Of a stretch of DNA of 64,000 nt, positions 1 through 9,687 are shown piece after piece. The stretch is from Clostridioides sp. ES-S-0010-02 (GTDB lineage Bacteria; Bacillota; Clostridia; Peptostreptococcales; Peptostreptococcaceae): the NCBI GenBank assembly GCA_020641055.1, contig CP067345.1, positions 71,001 through 135,000 on the forward strand, in the 5' to 3' direction. Every line of letters starts with the position of its first letter. The stretch's first letter is position 1. The position numbers were made by a program, and so were the translations under genes. Under the pieces are notes generated by a model. It searched no databases. It had not been told where the DNA came from and saw nothing but the letters and a program-made list of their open reading frames with translations.

Positions 1-286
1 AAAATGGGTCTTCATTTTTACCTTTTACTGAGTCTATTAACTCATCTAATTCATAATACTTATATTCACTTGCATAAGCTATTACACCTTGATGCGAATG
101 ACTTGTGCTTACTTCATCTAACTTATGTTTATCAACATATTGTATAATTATATTCTTCTCTTTGGCCATTCCTATTATTTTCTTAATTGAACCTTCTTTA
201 GCTGAGTTTGCAATTAATATTTTGTCTATTTCTCTATCACTCTTTATAGCTTCTATTACAGGATTTCTTCCTTCAATACTTGCCAA
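1..286 (-). CDS. rlmB: 23S rRNA 2'-O-ribose methyltransferase, TrmH/SpoU family (RlmB-like), N-terminal part
   Basis: Only the first 95 codons lie in the window; the gene continues past position 1. The product starts MASIEGRNPVIEAI, the typical opening of RlmB-type SpoU methyltransferases, whose small N-terminal L30e-like domain binds substrate RNA ahead of the knotted SAM domain (not visible here). The family methylates a guanosine ribose in the 23S peptidyl-transferase region. The start is read as TTG at 286-284 with AGGTGG eight bases upstream; an in-frame GTG at 295 is the alternative. The ribosome binding site overlaps the thyX stop codon, so the two are probably co-translated. The exact RNA target cannot be told from this fragment. 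Confidence 0.8.
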   Translation of the reverse strand, partial: MASIEGRNPVIEAIKSDREIDKILIANSAKEGSIKKIIGMAKEKNIIIQYVDKHKLDEVSTSHSHQGVIAYASEYKYYELDELIDSVKGKNEDPF

Positions 287-298
287 ACTATTCACCAC

Positions 299-1057
299 CT
301 ACAAGGATTTAAATTTTTCTCTAACTTGAACTATATCACCACAAGTCATAGTTCCTTCTGGACAACTTCCATTTACACAGCTTGGACCAGTCTTTTTAAA
401 TAATATAGGAGCAACTTTTTTAACTTCTCTTAACATTTCTACAGCTAAGTTTCTTATTTCCCATTGTGCTCTTTCACAGCATCTATGTTCAAAGAAATTA
501 AATAAACTTCTAGCGTTTATAGTAAATACCATTTTTGTTTCACATGCATTTGGAAATACATATCTAGCATCCTCTATTGCTTTTTTCTCAGCTTGTCTCT
601 TTGCTGTTTTCTCATTTTTTCCTTCTTTTATTAGTTCATCATAATGCTTATCAAATAATATCTCCACTAATTTGTCATAATCTTCTTGGTCCTTTTTCAT
701 TGAGTTAACAAATAACTCTTTTGCTTTTTCTATTTTATCTATTTCAGGAGGAATTATGTACTCAAATTGGTCTAATTTAACATATCTTTGACTTTGTTGT
801 GAAAAACTAGCTATACGATGTCTAACAATTTGATGCGAACAAGCTCTTGAAATACCTTCTATTGAAAACGTAAAAGATGCATGTTCTAATATTGAACCAT
901 GCCCTATATTTAATAACATATTTAAAAATTTTTCTATACTTTCTTCTGTTAAGTCTTTTTCTATTTCGTCTGTCCCAACTGGTGAATAACATAACTTAGC
1001 TGCCATAGCTATTACTTTTTCGGGTTCAGGTGTATGTGATATTAATTTTACTTTCAT
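299..1057 (-). CDS. thyX: FAD-dependent thymidylate synthase ThyX
   Basis: Makes dTMP from dUMP with methylenetetrahydrofolate and reduced FAD, in the cytosol. The ThyX signature [13 protein letters not shown] lies at residues 79-91 of a 252-residue protein, normal for the family. The reading frame is open for another 16 codons upstream, but I choose ATG 1057: AAAGGAC sits at a good distance, and the upstream ATG at 1105 is part of a TATAAT-like -10 box (1097-1102) just after the mrnC terminator. The C-terminus carries an unusual Cys-rich tail ([13 protein letters not shown]). The gene abuts rlmB downstream. Confidence 0.95.
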   Translation of the reverse strand: MKVKLISHTPEPEKVIAMAAKLCYSPVGTDEIEKDLTEESIEKFLNMLLNIGHGSILEHASFTFSIEGISRACSHQIVRHRIASFSQQSQRYVKLDQFEYIIPPEIDKIEKAKELFVNSMKKDQEDYDKLVEILFDKHYDELIKEGKNEKTAKRQAEKKAIEDARYVFPNACETKMVFTINARSLFNFFEHRCCERAQWEIRNLAVEMLREVKKVAPILFKKTGPSCVNGSCPEGTMTCGDIVQVREKFKSL

Positions 1058-1112
1058 AAATTTTTGTCCTTTCTTATTACTAATTTCTATATATTTATTA
1101 TACATTAGTTAT

Positions 1113-1153
1113 AAAAAAAGTGTTGCCTTATTAATTATTATTAAGACAACACT
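1113..1153 (-). terminator. Rho-independent terminator after mrnC
   Basis: On the minus strand a hairpin with arms AGTGTTGTCTTAAT and TTAATAAGGCAACACT is followed directly by seven T residues. It separates the cysS-mrnC transcript from thyX, which has a -10-like TATAAT just after it. Confidence 0.85.
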
Positions 1154-1162
1154 CTTTAATAT

Positions 1163-1558
1163 TTACATATCTCTTTCAATAATTTTAATTCCTTTATTGA
1201 TAATATATTGAAGTCTCTCTATTTCATTATTCAAATACAAATATCCAATTAATGCTTCAAATCCAGTTGCATGTTTATAGTCTATAATATCTGCATTTTT
1301 AGGAGAAGTGTTTGATTTTTGATTTCTTCCCCTTTTATAAATTTTACTCTCTTCCTCTGTTAATTCACTTTCGATTTCATGAATTATTGATGCTTGAGCT
1401 TTAGCCTTTACATACTTTATGGCTAACTTATGCAAATCATTAACTTTTCGCTGTGTATTTTGTCTAATCAAGTGTTCTCTTATATATGTCTCATACACTG
1501 TATCACCTAAATATGCTAAAACTAGTGGTGACATAGTAACTAATTCAGTTTTTTCCAT
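1163..1558 (-). CDS. mrnC: Mini-ribonuclease 3 (MrnC)
   Basis: A 131-residue RNase III-like protein without a double-stranded RNA-binding domain. In Firmicutes MrnC matures the ends of 23S rRNA. The catalytic-domain motif LAYLGDTVYETYIREHL is near the N-terminus, with the acidic D and E expected of RNase III active sites; the second motif (GFEALIGYLYL) is toward the C-terminus. The frame extends to a GTG at 1576 overlapping cysS, but ATG 1558 has AAAGGGT at normal spacing. It lies 2 bp after cysS, as in many Firmicutes, and the pair ends at the terminator at 1113-1153. Confidence 0.92.
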   Translation of the reverse strand: MEKTELVTMSPLVLAYLGDTVYETYIREHLIRQNTQRKVNDLHKLAIKYVKAKAQASIIHEIESELTEEESKIYKRGRNQKSNTSPKNADIIDYKHATGFEALIGYLYLNNEIERLQYIINKGIKIIERDM

Positions 1559-1560
1559 TT

Positions 1561-2958
1561 TTATACCCTTTTCCACTTAACACCTTGTCTTGTGTCTTCT
1601 AGTACAATTCCCATATCTAATAATTGTTGTCTTATATCATCCGCTAATTGGAATTCTTTATTTTTCTTTGCGTCAGTTCTCTTTTGTATTAATTCTTCAA
1701 TGTCTTTATCTAGCACAGTATCCTTTTTCTTATTTACAATATTCAATACTCCTGTAAGCTCATTAAATTCATCTAAACACTTCTTAGCTAACTCTAAAGA
1801 AGAATTTTCGTCTACATTAGAATTTATCAACTTAGCCAATTCAAATATAATACTTACTGCATCTGCTGTATTAACATCATCATCCATAGCATCTATAAAT
1901 CTTTGTCTAAAGTTATCTAATTCTTTAACAAGCTCTACTTCTTTTTCTGTTAGAGATGATTCTTTTAAATTACTTAATGTAAACTCTAATTTTTCTTTGG
2001 TATTATACAATCTTTCAAGACCAGCTTTAGCTTGATTTAACATTTCATCACTAAAGTTTACTGGATTTCTATAATGTGCTGATAACATGAAAAATCTCAC
2101 TATTTCTAAATCATATAGCTTTGATATATCTCTTACTGTAAAGAAATTCCCTTTTGATTTACTCATTTTTTCATCATTTATATTTATATATCCATTATGC
2201 ATCCAATATTTTGAGAATGTTTTTCCACTTCTAGCTTCACTTTGTGCTATTTCGTTTTCATGGTGTGGGAATGTTAAATCTTGACCACCTGCATGTATAT
2301 CAATTGTCTCACCTAAGTATCTCTTAGACATAACAGAACATTCTATATGCCACCCTGGTCTACCTTCTCCCCAAGGACTCTCCCATCCTGGTTCTCCTTC
2401 TTTTTTTGCTTTCCAAAGAACAAAATCCATAGGATGTCTTTTTTGGTCATTAACTTCAATTCTAGCTCCAGCCTCTAAGTCTTCTTGTTTTTGGCCTGAA
2501 AGTTTTCCATATCCTTCAAATTTATTTGTATCAAAATATACATCGCCATTTACTGCATATGCATATCCTTTATCTTCTAATTCTTTTATAAAATCTATAA
2601 TTTGTTGTATATTATCTGTAACTTGAGGATGAACAGTAGCTCTCTTAATTCCTAATCCATCACAATCTACAAAATACTCTTTTATGTATTTAGTAGCAAC
2701 TTCTTCTGGAGATATTCCTTCTTCGTGGCTTCTATTTATAATCTTGTCATCAACATCTGTAAAGTTTTGTACATAAGTTACGTCATATCCTCTATACTCT
2801 AAATACCTTCTTAGAGTATCAAATATTATAAATGGTCTTGCATTACCTATGTGGATATAGTTATAAACTGTTGGACCACACACATACATTTTTACCTTTC
2901 CTTCTTCTAATGGAACAAATTCTTCTTTTGCTCTAGTTAATGTATTATAAACTTTCAC
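1561..2958 (-). CDS. cysS: Cysteinyl-tRNA synthetase
   Basis: Class I synthetase that charges tRNA-Cys. Counting from the chosen start, HIGN is at 36-39, the zinc-ligand Cys of CGPT near 27, further ligands (WHIEC, HHENE) near 205-236, and KMSKS at 264-268. Length is about 465 residues, normal for the family. GTG 2958 is preferred because AGGTGATGAGT places the Shine-Dalgarno eight bases ahead; ATG 2964 and GTG 2967 are in frame but too close to it. No T-box is visible upstream, unlike proS1 and serS in this window. Followed by mrnC. Confidence 0.95.
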   Translation of the reverse strand: MKVYNTLTRAKEEFVPLEEGKVKMYVCGPTVYNYIHIGNARPFIIFDTLRRYLEYRGYDVTYVQNFTDVDDKIINRSHEEGISPEEVATKYIKEYFVDCDGLGIKRATVHPQVTDNIQQIIDFIKELEDKGYAYAVNGDVYFDTNKFEGYGKLSGQKQEDLEAGARIEVNDQKRHPMDFVLWKAKKEGEPGWESPWGEGRPGWHIECSVMSKRYLGETIDIHAGGQDLTFPHHENEIAQSEARSGKTFSKYWMHNGYININDEKMSKSKGNFFTVRDISKLYDLEIVRFFMLSAHYRNPVNFSDEMLNQAKAGLERLYNTKEKLEFTLSNLKESSLTEKEVELVKELDNFRQRFIDAMDDDVNTADAVSIIFELAKLINSNVDENSSLELAKKCLDEFNELTGVLNIVNKKKDTVLDKDIEELIQKRTDAKKNKEFQLADDIRQQLLDMGIVLEDTRQGVKWKRV

Positions 2959-3099
2959 ACTCATCACCTCACTGTATTTTTATAAATTATTTTCTTAACA
3001 TCATATATTATATTATAGTTGAAAATTGCAATAAATAATAGTACTACTATCATTTTTCATACTATCCTTCAAATTACATAATAATACTATCACTATTTT

Positions 3100-3255
3100 C
3101 TATTGTTCCTCTAAAAATATCTTTTTTTGAGAAGAACATTTTTCAAAAGTCTCTTCTGTAATCATTTTTTCGTCTTTTAACTTTTCTAAAATTGTAACAT
3201 ATTCTAAGCATAGCTCCTTTAATTCCTTTTTAACATCATCAATATTACTATACAT
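3100..3255 (-). CDS. Small acidic/helical protein, 51 aa, function unknown
   Basis: An ATG at 3255 preceded by AAGGGGGTAA at ideal distance opens 51 codons to TAG at 3100. The product (MYSNIDDVKKELKELCLEY...FEKCSSQKKIFLEEQ) is rich in Lys/Glu with a heptad-like spacing of Leu/Ile, so it is probably a short helical or coiled-coil protein; it has two Cys. It stands alone between the gltX terminator and cysS. I recognise no family. The strong ribosome site and sensible composition argue for a real gene. Confidence 0.6.
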   Translation of the reverse strand: MYSNIDDVKKELKELCLEYVTILEKLKDEKMITEETFEKCSSQKKIFLEEQ

Positions 3256-3443
3256 AGTAATTACCCCCTTAATAATTAAATCAAACTAAAATAATAGATT
3301 ACCTTCTTCTATGCTTAATATTTTTATTAGTTTATTATTCATATTTTATTTATATTTTTGCTTTGCTTTTTATATATTAAATTTATTGACCTAAATACCT
3401 TCATTTTGTTAGCCATATCTTTTCACCAAATACTAACACAAAA

Positions 3444-3473
3444 AAAGTCCGCATCTAAATTAGCGGACTTTTA
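3444..3473 (-). terminator. Terminator after gltX
   Basis: AAAAGTCCGC and GCGGACTTTT form a perfect inverted repeat a few bases after the gltX stop; it can work in either direction. Confidence 0.85.
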
Positions 3474-3476
3474 TGA

Positions 3477-4958
3477 CTATAATATATGATTTTTTACATA
3501 AGCTATTCTATTTAAGCAAGTTTCTTTTCCTAAAACTTCCATTACTTTTGGTAAATCTGGGCCATGCATTTGTCCTGTCAAAATTATTCTTGACCCCATA
3601 AATAAATTTTTCCCTTTTATTTTATACTCTTTTTGTATCTCTTTAAGCATTGTTTGACCAAACTCAGCATTTAATATTTCTGCTTTTTCTATTTTTTCTT
3701 GTAAGGCATCTATTAAAGTAGGTATATGTTCTAATTTTAGGAAGTCACTTCCTTCTTCAGTTTCTATCTCTACATTATCTCCAAAGAATATACTCGCATG
3801 CTCAGTAACTTCTTTTACATATTGTAATTTTTCTTTAAGCACTGATATCATACTCTTTAAAAATTCATACTTACTAGTAGCTTCTGCTTCTGTTATAAAC
3901 CCATCTTCTATTAAAAATGGTATAGCTAAATCTGTTAGGTAAGCATCATCACCGTCTTTTATATAATGTTGATTAACCCAGTTTAACTTTTCAGTATCGA
4001 ATACCCCTCCACTTTTAGATACTCTTTCAACAGAGAAAGCTTTTTCTAACTCTTCCATTGTAAATAACTCTTGATTATCTTCTGGAGACCAACCAACTAA
4101 TGCTACATAGTTTACTAATCCTTCTGGTAAATATCCTTTTTTCTTAAAATCTTCAACTGCTACATCACCTTGTCTCTTACTTAATTTTTTCTTTTCTTTA
4201 TTAAGTATATTTGGTAAATGTACAAATACTGGCGCTTCCCATCCAAATGCTTCATATAAATAAACATGTTTTGGAGTAGATGATACCCACTCTTCTCCTC
4301 TTATAACATGTGTAATTTTCATTAGATAATCATCTACCACTACTGCAAAATGATAAGTTGGGAATCCATCTGTTTTCATCAAAACTTGGTCATCTAAATC
4401 ATTAGTATTGAATTCCATGTCTCCTCTAACTAAATCAGTAAATTTAATTATATGATTTTCTGGTAATTTTAATCTTATAACATATGGTACTCCTGCTTTT
4501 ATATTAGCTTCTACCTCTTCTTTAGATAAGTTTTTGCAGTGACCATCATATTTAGCAGTTTCTCCTGCTGCCTTTTGAGCATCTCTTACTTCATCCAATC
4601 TTTCCTTTGTACAGAAACAATAATAAGCTTTTCCACTATCTAAAAGTTGTTTTATATATTCTTGATATATATCTAATCTTTGAGATTGAATATATGGTCC
4701 ATATTCTCCTTTTTGTATTACTTTTTCATTATCATCTAATATAACTCCCTCATCATGATTGACGCCAGCCCATTTCATAGCATTAAGCATATTTTCTATA
4801 GCACCTTCTACCAATCTACTTTGGTCTGTATCTTCTACTCTTAATATATATTCTCCGCCCATTTTCTTTGCAAATAAATAGTTATATAAAGCAGTCCTTA
4901 AACTACCTATATGTACAAATCCTGTTGGACTTGGTGCAAACCTTACTCTTATATTCAT
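3477..4958 (-). CDS. gltX: Glutamyl-tRNA synthetase
   Basis: Class Ib synthetase that attaches Glu to tRNA-Glu. HIGS is at 16-19 within [16 protein letters not shown], and KLSKR at 258-262; the length of 493 residues is typical. CYCFC-like residues (YYCFCTKE, with a later C at 141) sit where many GltX carry a zinc site. Start ATG 4958 has AGGAGG seven to eight bases upstream. Transcribed alone: a terminator follows directly and there is a gap of over 200 bp before it. Whether it also charges tRNA-Gln cannot be told from the sequence alone. Confidence 0.96.
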   Translation of the reverse strand: MNIRVRFAPSPTGFVHIGSLRTALYNYLFAKKMGGEYILRVEDTDQSRLVEGAIENMLNAMKWAGVNHDEGVILDDNEKVIQKGEYGPYIQSQRLDIYQEYIKQLLDSGKAYYCFCTKERLDEVRDAQKAAGETAKYDGHCKNLSKEEVEANIKAGVPYVIRLKLPENHIIKFTDLVRGDMEFNTNDLDDQVLMKTDGFPTYHFAVVVDDYLMKITHVIRGEEWVSSTPKHVYLYEAFGWEAPVFVHLPNILNKEKKKLSKRQGDVAVEDFKKKGYLPEGLVNYVALVGWSPEDNQELFTMEELEKAFSVERVSKSGGVFDTEKLNWVNQHYIKDGDDAYLTDLAIPFLIEDGFITEAEATSKYEFLKSMISVLKEKLQYVKEVTEHASIFFGDNVEIETEEGSDFLKLEHIPTLIDALQEKIEKAEILNAEFGQTMLKEIQKEYKIKGKNLFMGSRIILTGQMHGPDLPKVMEVLGKETCLNRIAYVKNHIL

Positions 4959-5187
4959 TTTTACTTCCTCCTGATATTTTATTCAATATAACTATAATAT
5001 TAAACTAGTACATTGTTTTGCAAGTTTATTTTTAATCAAACTTAATAATAATATCCTTTTTATTCAAAAATACACATGTTTATTATATCAGAAAATACTA
5101 GATTTAATTTCATAAATCTTTCTTTTAATCCATTTATTTTTCCAAAAATTAAAGGTATTATTTATAACTATTCATAAATGCTTATTA
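4959..5187. other. Intergenic region upstream of gltX
   Basis: About 230 bp of AT-rich DNA. The gltX promoter should be here (TATAAT-like stretches are visible around 4990-5000) but I cannot pick one confidently. No T-box motif, no hairpin terminator and no ORF with a ribosome site. Confidence 0.4.
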
Positions 5188-5286
5188 TCAATTTTTTAGA
5201 AATCTATACAATAAATGTGATATCAAAAATAGTAATATAGTTCCTATAATTTGAAAAATCAAAAATACATCTACTGTAAATTTCAT
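5188..5286 (-). CDS. Possible 32-aa single-span membrane peptide
   Basis: ATG 5286 preceded by AGGAG at ten bases opens 32 codons to TGA at 5188. The product (MKFTVDVFLIFQIIGTILL...) is almost wholly hydrophobic in its first 24 residues and ends in a short basic tail (YRFLKN), the look of a small membrane protein. It follows the 5319-5846 gene by 32 bp and could share its transcript. No family recognised; a chance ORF in AT-rich DNA is a real alternative. Confidence 0.4.
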   Translation of the reverse strand: MKFTVDVFLIFQIIGTILLFLISHLLYRFLKN

Positions 5287-5318
5287 AACATTTAAACTCC
5301 TAAATCTATATTCTCTTT

Positions 5319-5846
5319 CTACATTATCATCTGTAATATATATATTTTTCTTTCATAATTTCTAACAATCAAAAGTAGTTCACTTCCATCCTCTTTTTTT
5401 ACATGCAAATAGTTATCACCTATGGATGTTTTTATAGGATAATTTCTAAATGCTTCTTCTATATGTTTCTTATGATTAGAATCGTCTTTAACATCACTTA
5501 AAGATAAAGTTTTACTTTTAAAATTTTTAACCTGCTCATTTATATTATTTATATTTTTATCATCTATACTATTACCTATATGTAAGTTTTTTATTTTATC
5601 AAATTTAGTATCTGAATATTTATAAATAATAAAACTTTCTCCATCTCCAAGGAAGCTTTCTTCTGATATTAATACTACCTTTTCCTCACTGGGTGAAGGT
5701 ATTTTGATGTCCCAATATTCATTAAATTCCTTTGTAGCATTGGATAAATAAACTGAAACCCACATCAATATGCAAACAAGTAAAAAAGAGCCGATAATTG
5801 TGATAACAATAATATTCAATGTTTTTTTTATACATTTATTAATCAT
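5319..5846 (-). CDS. Membrane-anchored hypothetical protein, 175 aa
   Basis: No family recognised. Residues about 8-34 form one hydrophobic N-terminal segment (NIIVITIIGSFLLVCILMWV), followed by a hydrophilic domain of about 140 residues that should face outside. The outer part is rich in Asp, Lys and Ser and has no Cys, so no metal or disulfide site is obvious. ATG 5846 has GGAG nine bases upstream. It sits between proS2 and gltX, apart from the translation genes in function, and may form a small unit with the 32-aa peptide downstream. Confidence 0.75.
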   Translation of the reverse strand: MINKCIKKTLNIIVITIIGSFLLVCILMWVSVYLSNATKEFNEYWDIKIPSPSEEKVVLISEESFLGDGESFIIYKYSDTKFDKIKNLHIGNSIDDKNINNINEQVKNFKSKTLSLSDVKDDSNHKKHIEEAFRNYPIKTSIGDNYLHVKKEDGSELLLIVRNYERKIYILQMIM

Positions 5847-5962
5847 CTTAGCATACTCCTTTATTTTTTAGGCACATATATTACATATTCTACCATAAGA
5901 ATAAAGTAAATTTAGATAATTATATTAAAATTATTATTAATCTTAACCGAATAGTAAAAAAC

Positions 5963-6008
5963 AAAAAACTGGGATGTAAAGTATTAAATACTTTACATCC
6001 CAGTTTTT
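5963..6008 (-). terminator. Strong terminator after proS2
   Basis: A perfect inverted repeat with arms AAAACTGGGATGTAAAGTAT and ATACTTTACATCCCAGTTTT, bordered by A and T runs, lies 30 bp after the proS2 stop. It is symmetrical and could also stop plus-strand transcription. Confidence 0.92.
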
Positions 6009-6037
6009 TGTTTTTACATTTATTTAAATATATGATT

Positions 6038-7483
6038 CTAGTATGCTTTTGCCATTACTACCATATGCTCTGCTTCTTTTCCACAATATACACACTTGTG
6101 ACCTAAGTTTTCTTGTTCAAAAGGTAAGCATCTTATAGTTGCCCCTGTTTCTTCCTTAACCTTTGCCTCACATTCAGCATCTCCACACCACATAGTTTTT
6201 ATGAATCCTGGTTTTTCTTCCAAAGCTGTTCTAAATTCATCCATATTTTCAACTACAGATGTGTTATCTTCTCTATGTTTTCTTGCTCTTTCAAACATAG
6301 CATTGTGTATAATATCAAATAAATCATATACAGCATCAGCTAATCCTTCTAAAGGCATAGCACTCTTTTCTAGAGTATCTCTTCTAAATATCATAGCTTG
6401 ATTATTTTCTATATCTTTTGGTCCAATTTCAATTCTTATTGGTACACCTTTCATTTCCCACTCATTAAATTTCCATCCAGTTGTATAGTTATCTCTATCA
6501 TCAACCTCTACTGTTACTCCTTTAGCTTTTAAATCTGCATATATTTTATCAACAGTTTCCATTACATTGCCTTTTTTAGCAGCTATAGGAACTATAACAA
6601 CTTGTATTGGAGCTACTCTTGGTGGTAAGACTAATCCTCTATTATCACTATGAGTCATTATAAGCCCACCTATAAGTCTTGTAGATGCTCCCCAAGATGT
6701 ATGATATGGATTAGCTAAGTTGCCTTCTCTATCTGCAAAAGTAATATCAAACGCTTTTGTAAAGTGTTGTCCTAAGAAGTGACTTGTACCTGATTGTAAT
6801 GCTTTCCCATCATGCATCATAGCTTCTATAGTATATGTTCTCTCACCACCTGCAAATTTTTCACTTTCACTTTTTTGACCAGATACAACTGGCATTGCAA
6901 GTAATTCTTCACATAAAGCTTTATATATTTCTAATTGTTGTATTGTTTCTTGTTGTGCTTCTTCTGCTGTTTCATGTAATGTATGACCTTCTTGCCATAA
7001 GAATTCAGATGTTCTTAAGAAAGGTCTAGTTGATTTTTCCCATCTAACAACTGAACACCATTGATTATAAAGATATGGTAACTCTCTATATGATTTTAGC
7101 CATTTAGCATACATTGTACATATTATAGTTTCTGAAGTAGGTCTTACACATAGTCTTTCTTCTAGTTTTTTATTTCCTCCATGTGTTACCCATGCAACTT
7201 CTGGAGCAAACCCCTCAACATGCTCTGCTTCTTTGTTTAATAAACTTTCTGGTATCAATAATGGAAAATAACAGTTTTTATGTCCAGTTTCTTTGAATTT
7301 TTTATCCATAAATTCTTGCATTTTTTCCCATAAAGCATATCCATATGGTTTTACAACCATAAATCCTTTTACTGGTGCATAATCAACTAAATCAGTCTTA
7401 GTTATAACATCTGTATACCATTGTGGAAAATCATCTTCCATCTTTGTTATTTCTTCAACAAATTGTTTTTCATTTTTTGCCAT
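6038..7483 (-). CDS. proS2: Prolyl-tRNA synthetase, archaeal/eukaryal-like type, no editing insert
   Basis: Class II synthetase for tRNA-Pro, 481 residues. Motif 2 region RPTSETIICTMYAKWLK and the C-terminal Cys-containing domain (CGDAEC...C...CVYC, roughly residues 430-470) mark the short archaeal-like ProRS type; it lacks the large editing insertion of the bacterial type. The frame extends to 7525, but ATG 7483 has AGGAGG eight bases upstream. It follows proS1, separated by a terminator, and has no T-box of its own, so it may be expressed by readthrough or from a separate promoter. The two enzymes belong to different ProRS subfamilies, so this is not a recent duplication. Confidence 0.94.
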   Translation of the reverse strand: MAKNEKQFVEEITKMEDDFPQWYTDVITKTDLVDYAPVKGFMVVKPYGYALWEKMQEFMDKKFKETGHKNCYFPLLIPESLLNKEAEHVEGFAPEVAWVTHGGNKKLEERLCVRPTSETIICTMYAKWLKSYRELPYLYNQWCSVVRWEKSTRPFLRTSEFLWQEGHTLHETAEEAQQETIQQLEIYKALCEELLAMPVVSGQKSESEKFAGGERTYTIEAMMHDGKALQSGTSHFLGQHFTKAFDITFADREGNLANPYHTSWGASTRLIGGLIMTHSDNRGLVLPPRVAPIQVVIVPIAAKKGNVMETVDKIYADLKAKGVTVEVDDRDNYTTGWKFNEWEMKGVPIRIEIGPKDIENNQAMIFRRDTLEKSAMPLEGLADAVYDLFDIIHNAMFERARKHREDNTSVVENMDEFRTALEEKPGFIKTMWCGDAECEAKVKEETGATIRCLPFEQENLGHKCVYCGKEAEHMVVMAKAY

Positions 7484-7525
7484 CTTAATTACCTCCTCAT
7501 TTATTATGTTTTTATACAAAAACAC

Positions 7526-7557
7526 CCTTTTATCTTTTTATATAGATAAAAGGGCAT
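7526..7557 (-). terminator. Terminator/attenuator between proS1 and proS2
   Basis: CCCTTTTATCT and AGATAAAAGGG form a hairpin on the minus strand, followed by TGTTTTTGT. It lies in the 120-bp gap between the two ProRS genes and probably limits co-transcription. Confidence 0.75.
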
Positions 7558-7605
7558 TTATAAAGTACAACTCTGATTATCTATACAGTAGCTTTCTTTA
7601 AATTA

Positions 7606-9321
7606 TTATCCTAACTTAACATTGTTTTTGATAAATTCTGCTTTTACTTTTTCACTTATTTCTTCTATTTTAATTAATTCTTTATCTTCTTCGTATCTAA
7701 GTTTAAATTCTACTTTACCTTCATCAATATTTTTACCTACTGTAATTCTCATAGGTATTCCTATTAATTCTGAATCATTGAATTTAACACCAATTCTTTC
7801 ATCTCTATCGTCTAACAAGACTTCTACACCCATATCTTGTAAATCATTATATATCTTTTCAGCTAATGACATTTGTTCCTCATTTTTCATATTTGCTGGA
7901 ACTATCACAACATGATATGGAGCTACTGATAAAGGCCAAATTATGCCTTTTTCATCATTATGTTGCTCAATTATAGCTGCTGCTGTTCTTTCTACACCTA
8001 TACCATAGCATCCCATTATTATAGGTTTTGATTTACCATCTCTATCAATAAAGTTTGCATTCATAGCTTCTGAGTATTTAGTTCCTAACTTAAATATATG
8101 TCCTACTTCAACACCTCTAGCTATTTCAAGAGGTTTACCACATACTATACATTTGTCACCTTCTTGAACATTTCTAAAGTCTCCAACTATACCCTCAAAA
8201 TCTCTTCCATAGTTAGCATTTCTTATATGATACTCAGTCTTATTAGCTCCAACAACTATATTTCTTTGCTCAACAATTTCTTTATCTATAAAGACATAAT
8301 CAGCATTTACTCCTATTGGTCCAGCAAACCCAACCTCTGCATTAGTTACTTTTCTTACAACGTCGTCTGTAGCAAGTGCAAATTCTATAACAGAACCTAT
8401 TGCATTAGATACTTTAACTTCATTAACCTCTCTATCTCCTCTTACAACAACTACAACTGTTTTCCCATCTGCTTCATACACTAAAGTCTTAGCAAATTTA
8501 TCTGGAGAAGCATTTAGGAATTCTTCTAATTCTTTTATTGTAGCTGCTCCTGGTGTATGAACTTCTTCTAATTCCTTCATTTCTTCTTTTTCTGATACTG
8601 CATTACAAGACTCTGCTCTTTCTACATTGGCTGCATAATCACATCCACTACAGAATACAACTTCATCTTCTCCAACTTCTGATTTAACCATAAATTCAGC
8701 TGATGTAGAACCTCCTATAGCTCCTGAATCTGCTTGAACTGGACTGTTATCTAATCCACATCTATCAAATATACTTACATATGCATCAAACATATCTTGA
8801 TATGATTTATCTAATCCTGCTTCATCTACATCAAAACTGTATGCATCCTTCATTGTAAAAGTCTTAGTTCTCATAACACCAAATCTTGGTCTTCTCTCAT
8901 CTCTATACTTAACTTGTATTTGATACAAATTAAGTGGTAATTGTTTATATGAAGTAATCTCTTGTCTTATTATGTCAGTAAAAGCTTCTTCATGTGTTGG
9001 CCCAAGGCAGTACTCTCTTTCTGTTCTATCTTTTAACCTAAACATTTCTGCACCCATAGCAGTCCATCTTCCAGATTCTTTCCACAATTCTGATGGAAGT
9101 AAAGCCGCACATAGTATTTCTTGACAATCTTTTTTATTTAATTCTTCTCTAATTATTTGCTCAATTTTTTTAAATACCCTTAACCCCATTGGCAATTGAT
9201 TATAAACCCCTGAAGTCATTTTTTTTATCATTCCTGACCTTACCATTAATTGATGGCTTGTAATTTCAGCATCTGCTGGAATCTCCTTCAATGTTGGCAT
9301 AAACATTTTAGACATTTTCAT
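7606..9321 (-). CDS. proS1: Prolyl-tRNA synthetase, bacterial type with editing domain
   Basis: Class II ProRS of 571 residues, normal for the bacterial type. The N-terminal [19 protein letters not shown] and motif 2 ([16 protein letters not shown]) are canonical; an insertion of about 180 residues (roughly 225-400) is the editing domain that removes mischarged Ala. It ends with the anticodon-binding domain. ATG 9321 follows AGGAGG by nine bases. A complete T-box leader precedes it, so expression should rise when tRNA-Pro is uncharged. Proline is also a main Stickland electron acceptor in this group, which makes control by free proline plausible; that link is inference. Confidence 0.96.
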   Translation of the reverse strand: MKMSKMFMPTLKEIPADAEITSHQLMVRSGMIKKMTSGVYNQLPMGLRVFKKIEQIIREELNKKDCQEILCAALLPSELWKESGRWTAMGAEMFRLKDRTEREYCLGPTHEEAFTDIIRQEITSYKQLPLNLYQIQVKYRDERRPRFGVMRTKTFTMKDAYSFDVDEAGLDKSYQDMFDAYVSIFDRCGLDNSPVQADSGAIGGSTSAEFMVKSEVGEDEVVFCSGCDYAANVERAESCNAVSEKEEMKELEEVHTPGAATIKELEEFLNASPDKFAKTLVYEADGKTVVVVVRGDREVNEVKVSNAIGSVIEFALATDDVVRKVTNAEVGFAGPIGVNADYVFIDKEIVEQRNIVVGANKTEYHIRNANYGRDFEGIVGDFRNVQEGDKCIVCGKPLEIARGVEVGHIFKLGTKYSEAMNANFIDRDGKSKPIIMGCYGIGVERTAAAIIEQHNDEKGIIWPLSVAPYHVVIVPANMKNEEQMSLAEKIYNDLQDMGVEVLLDDRDERIGVKFNDSELIGIPMRITVGKNIDEGKVEFKLRYEEDKELIKIEEISEKVKAEFIKNNVKLG

Positions 9322-9354
9322 TAATAAATTCCTCCTGAATATTGTTTTCCTGAA

Positions 9355-9590
9355 AATATAAAAAACCTCTCATCTCTATACAAGTATAGAGACGAAAGGT
9401 TTGATTTCCGCGGTACCACTCTAGTTAGCTATATAAATAGCTCTCTTTAGGGAATGTAACGGTTCCTACCGTAAAGATTTTTATACCTTTAAGCTAAAAG
9501 ACAGGTTCAAAGACTTCCTCTTGAAAACTCTCACCTCTGTTTTCTCTCTGTGAAGATTTCATCATTTTACTATTTCTTTATCATAGCTAA
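9355..9590 (-). promoter_or_regulatory. Proline T-box leader of proS1
   Basis: On the minus strand the leader contains the T-box sequence AGAGTGGTACCGCGG (about 9410-9425) followed by a terminator hairpin (GTCTCTATAC / GTATAGAGATGAGAGG, then TTTTTT). The likely specifier is CCT in GAACCTG at 9503-9505, a proline codon; it aligns with GAATCT in the serS leader of this window, where the codon changes to Ser. Uncharged tRNA-Pro is expected to stabilise the antiterminator. Confidence 0.92.
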
Positions 9591-9687
9591 TTTTATATTT
9601 ATATTAATTTTACTTAAATTCACATATTATAGATATTCTATATAGGCCTATTATTTGATATCCATTAAACTTATTACTAATAATATA

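Noticed and set aside
105-329. Plus-strand frames opposite rlmB, cysS, clpC, the activator and other genes
   Set aside because: All are antisense shadows of genes with clear family motifs on the minus strand.
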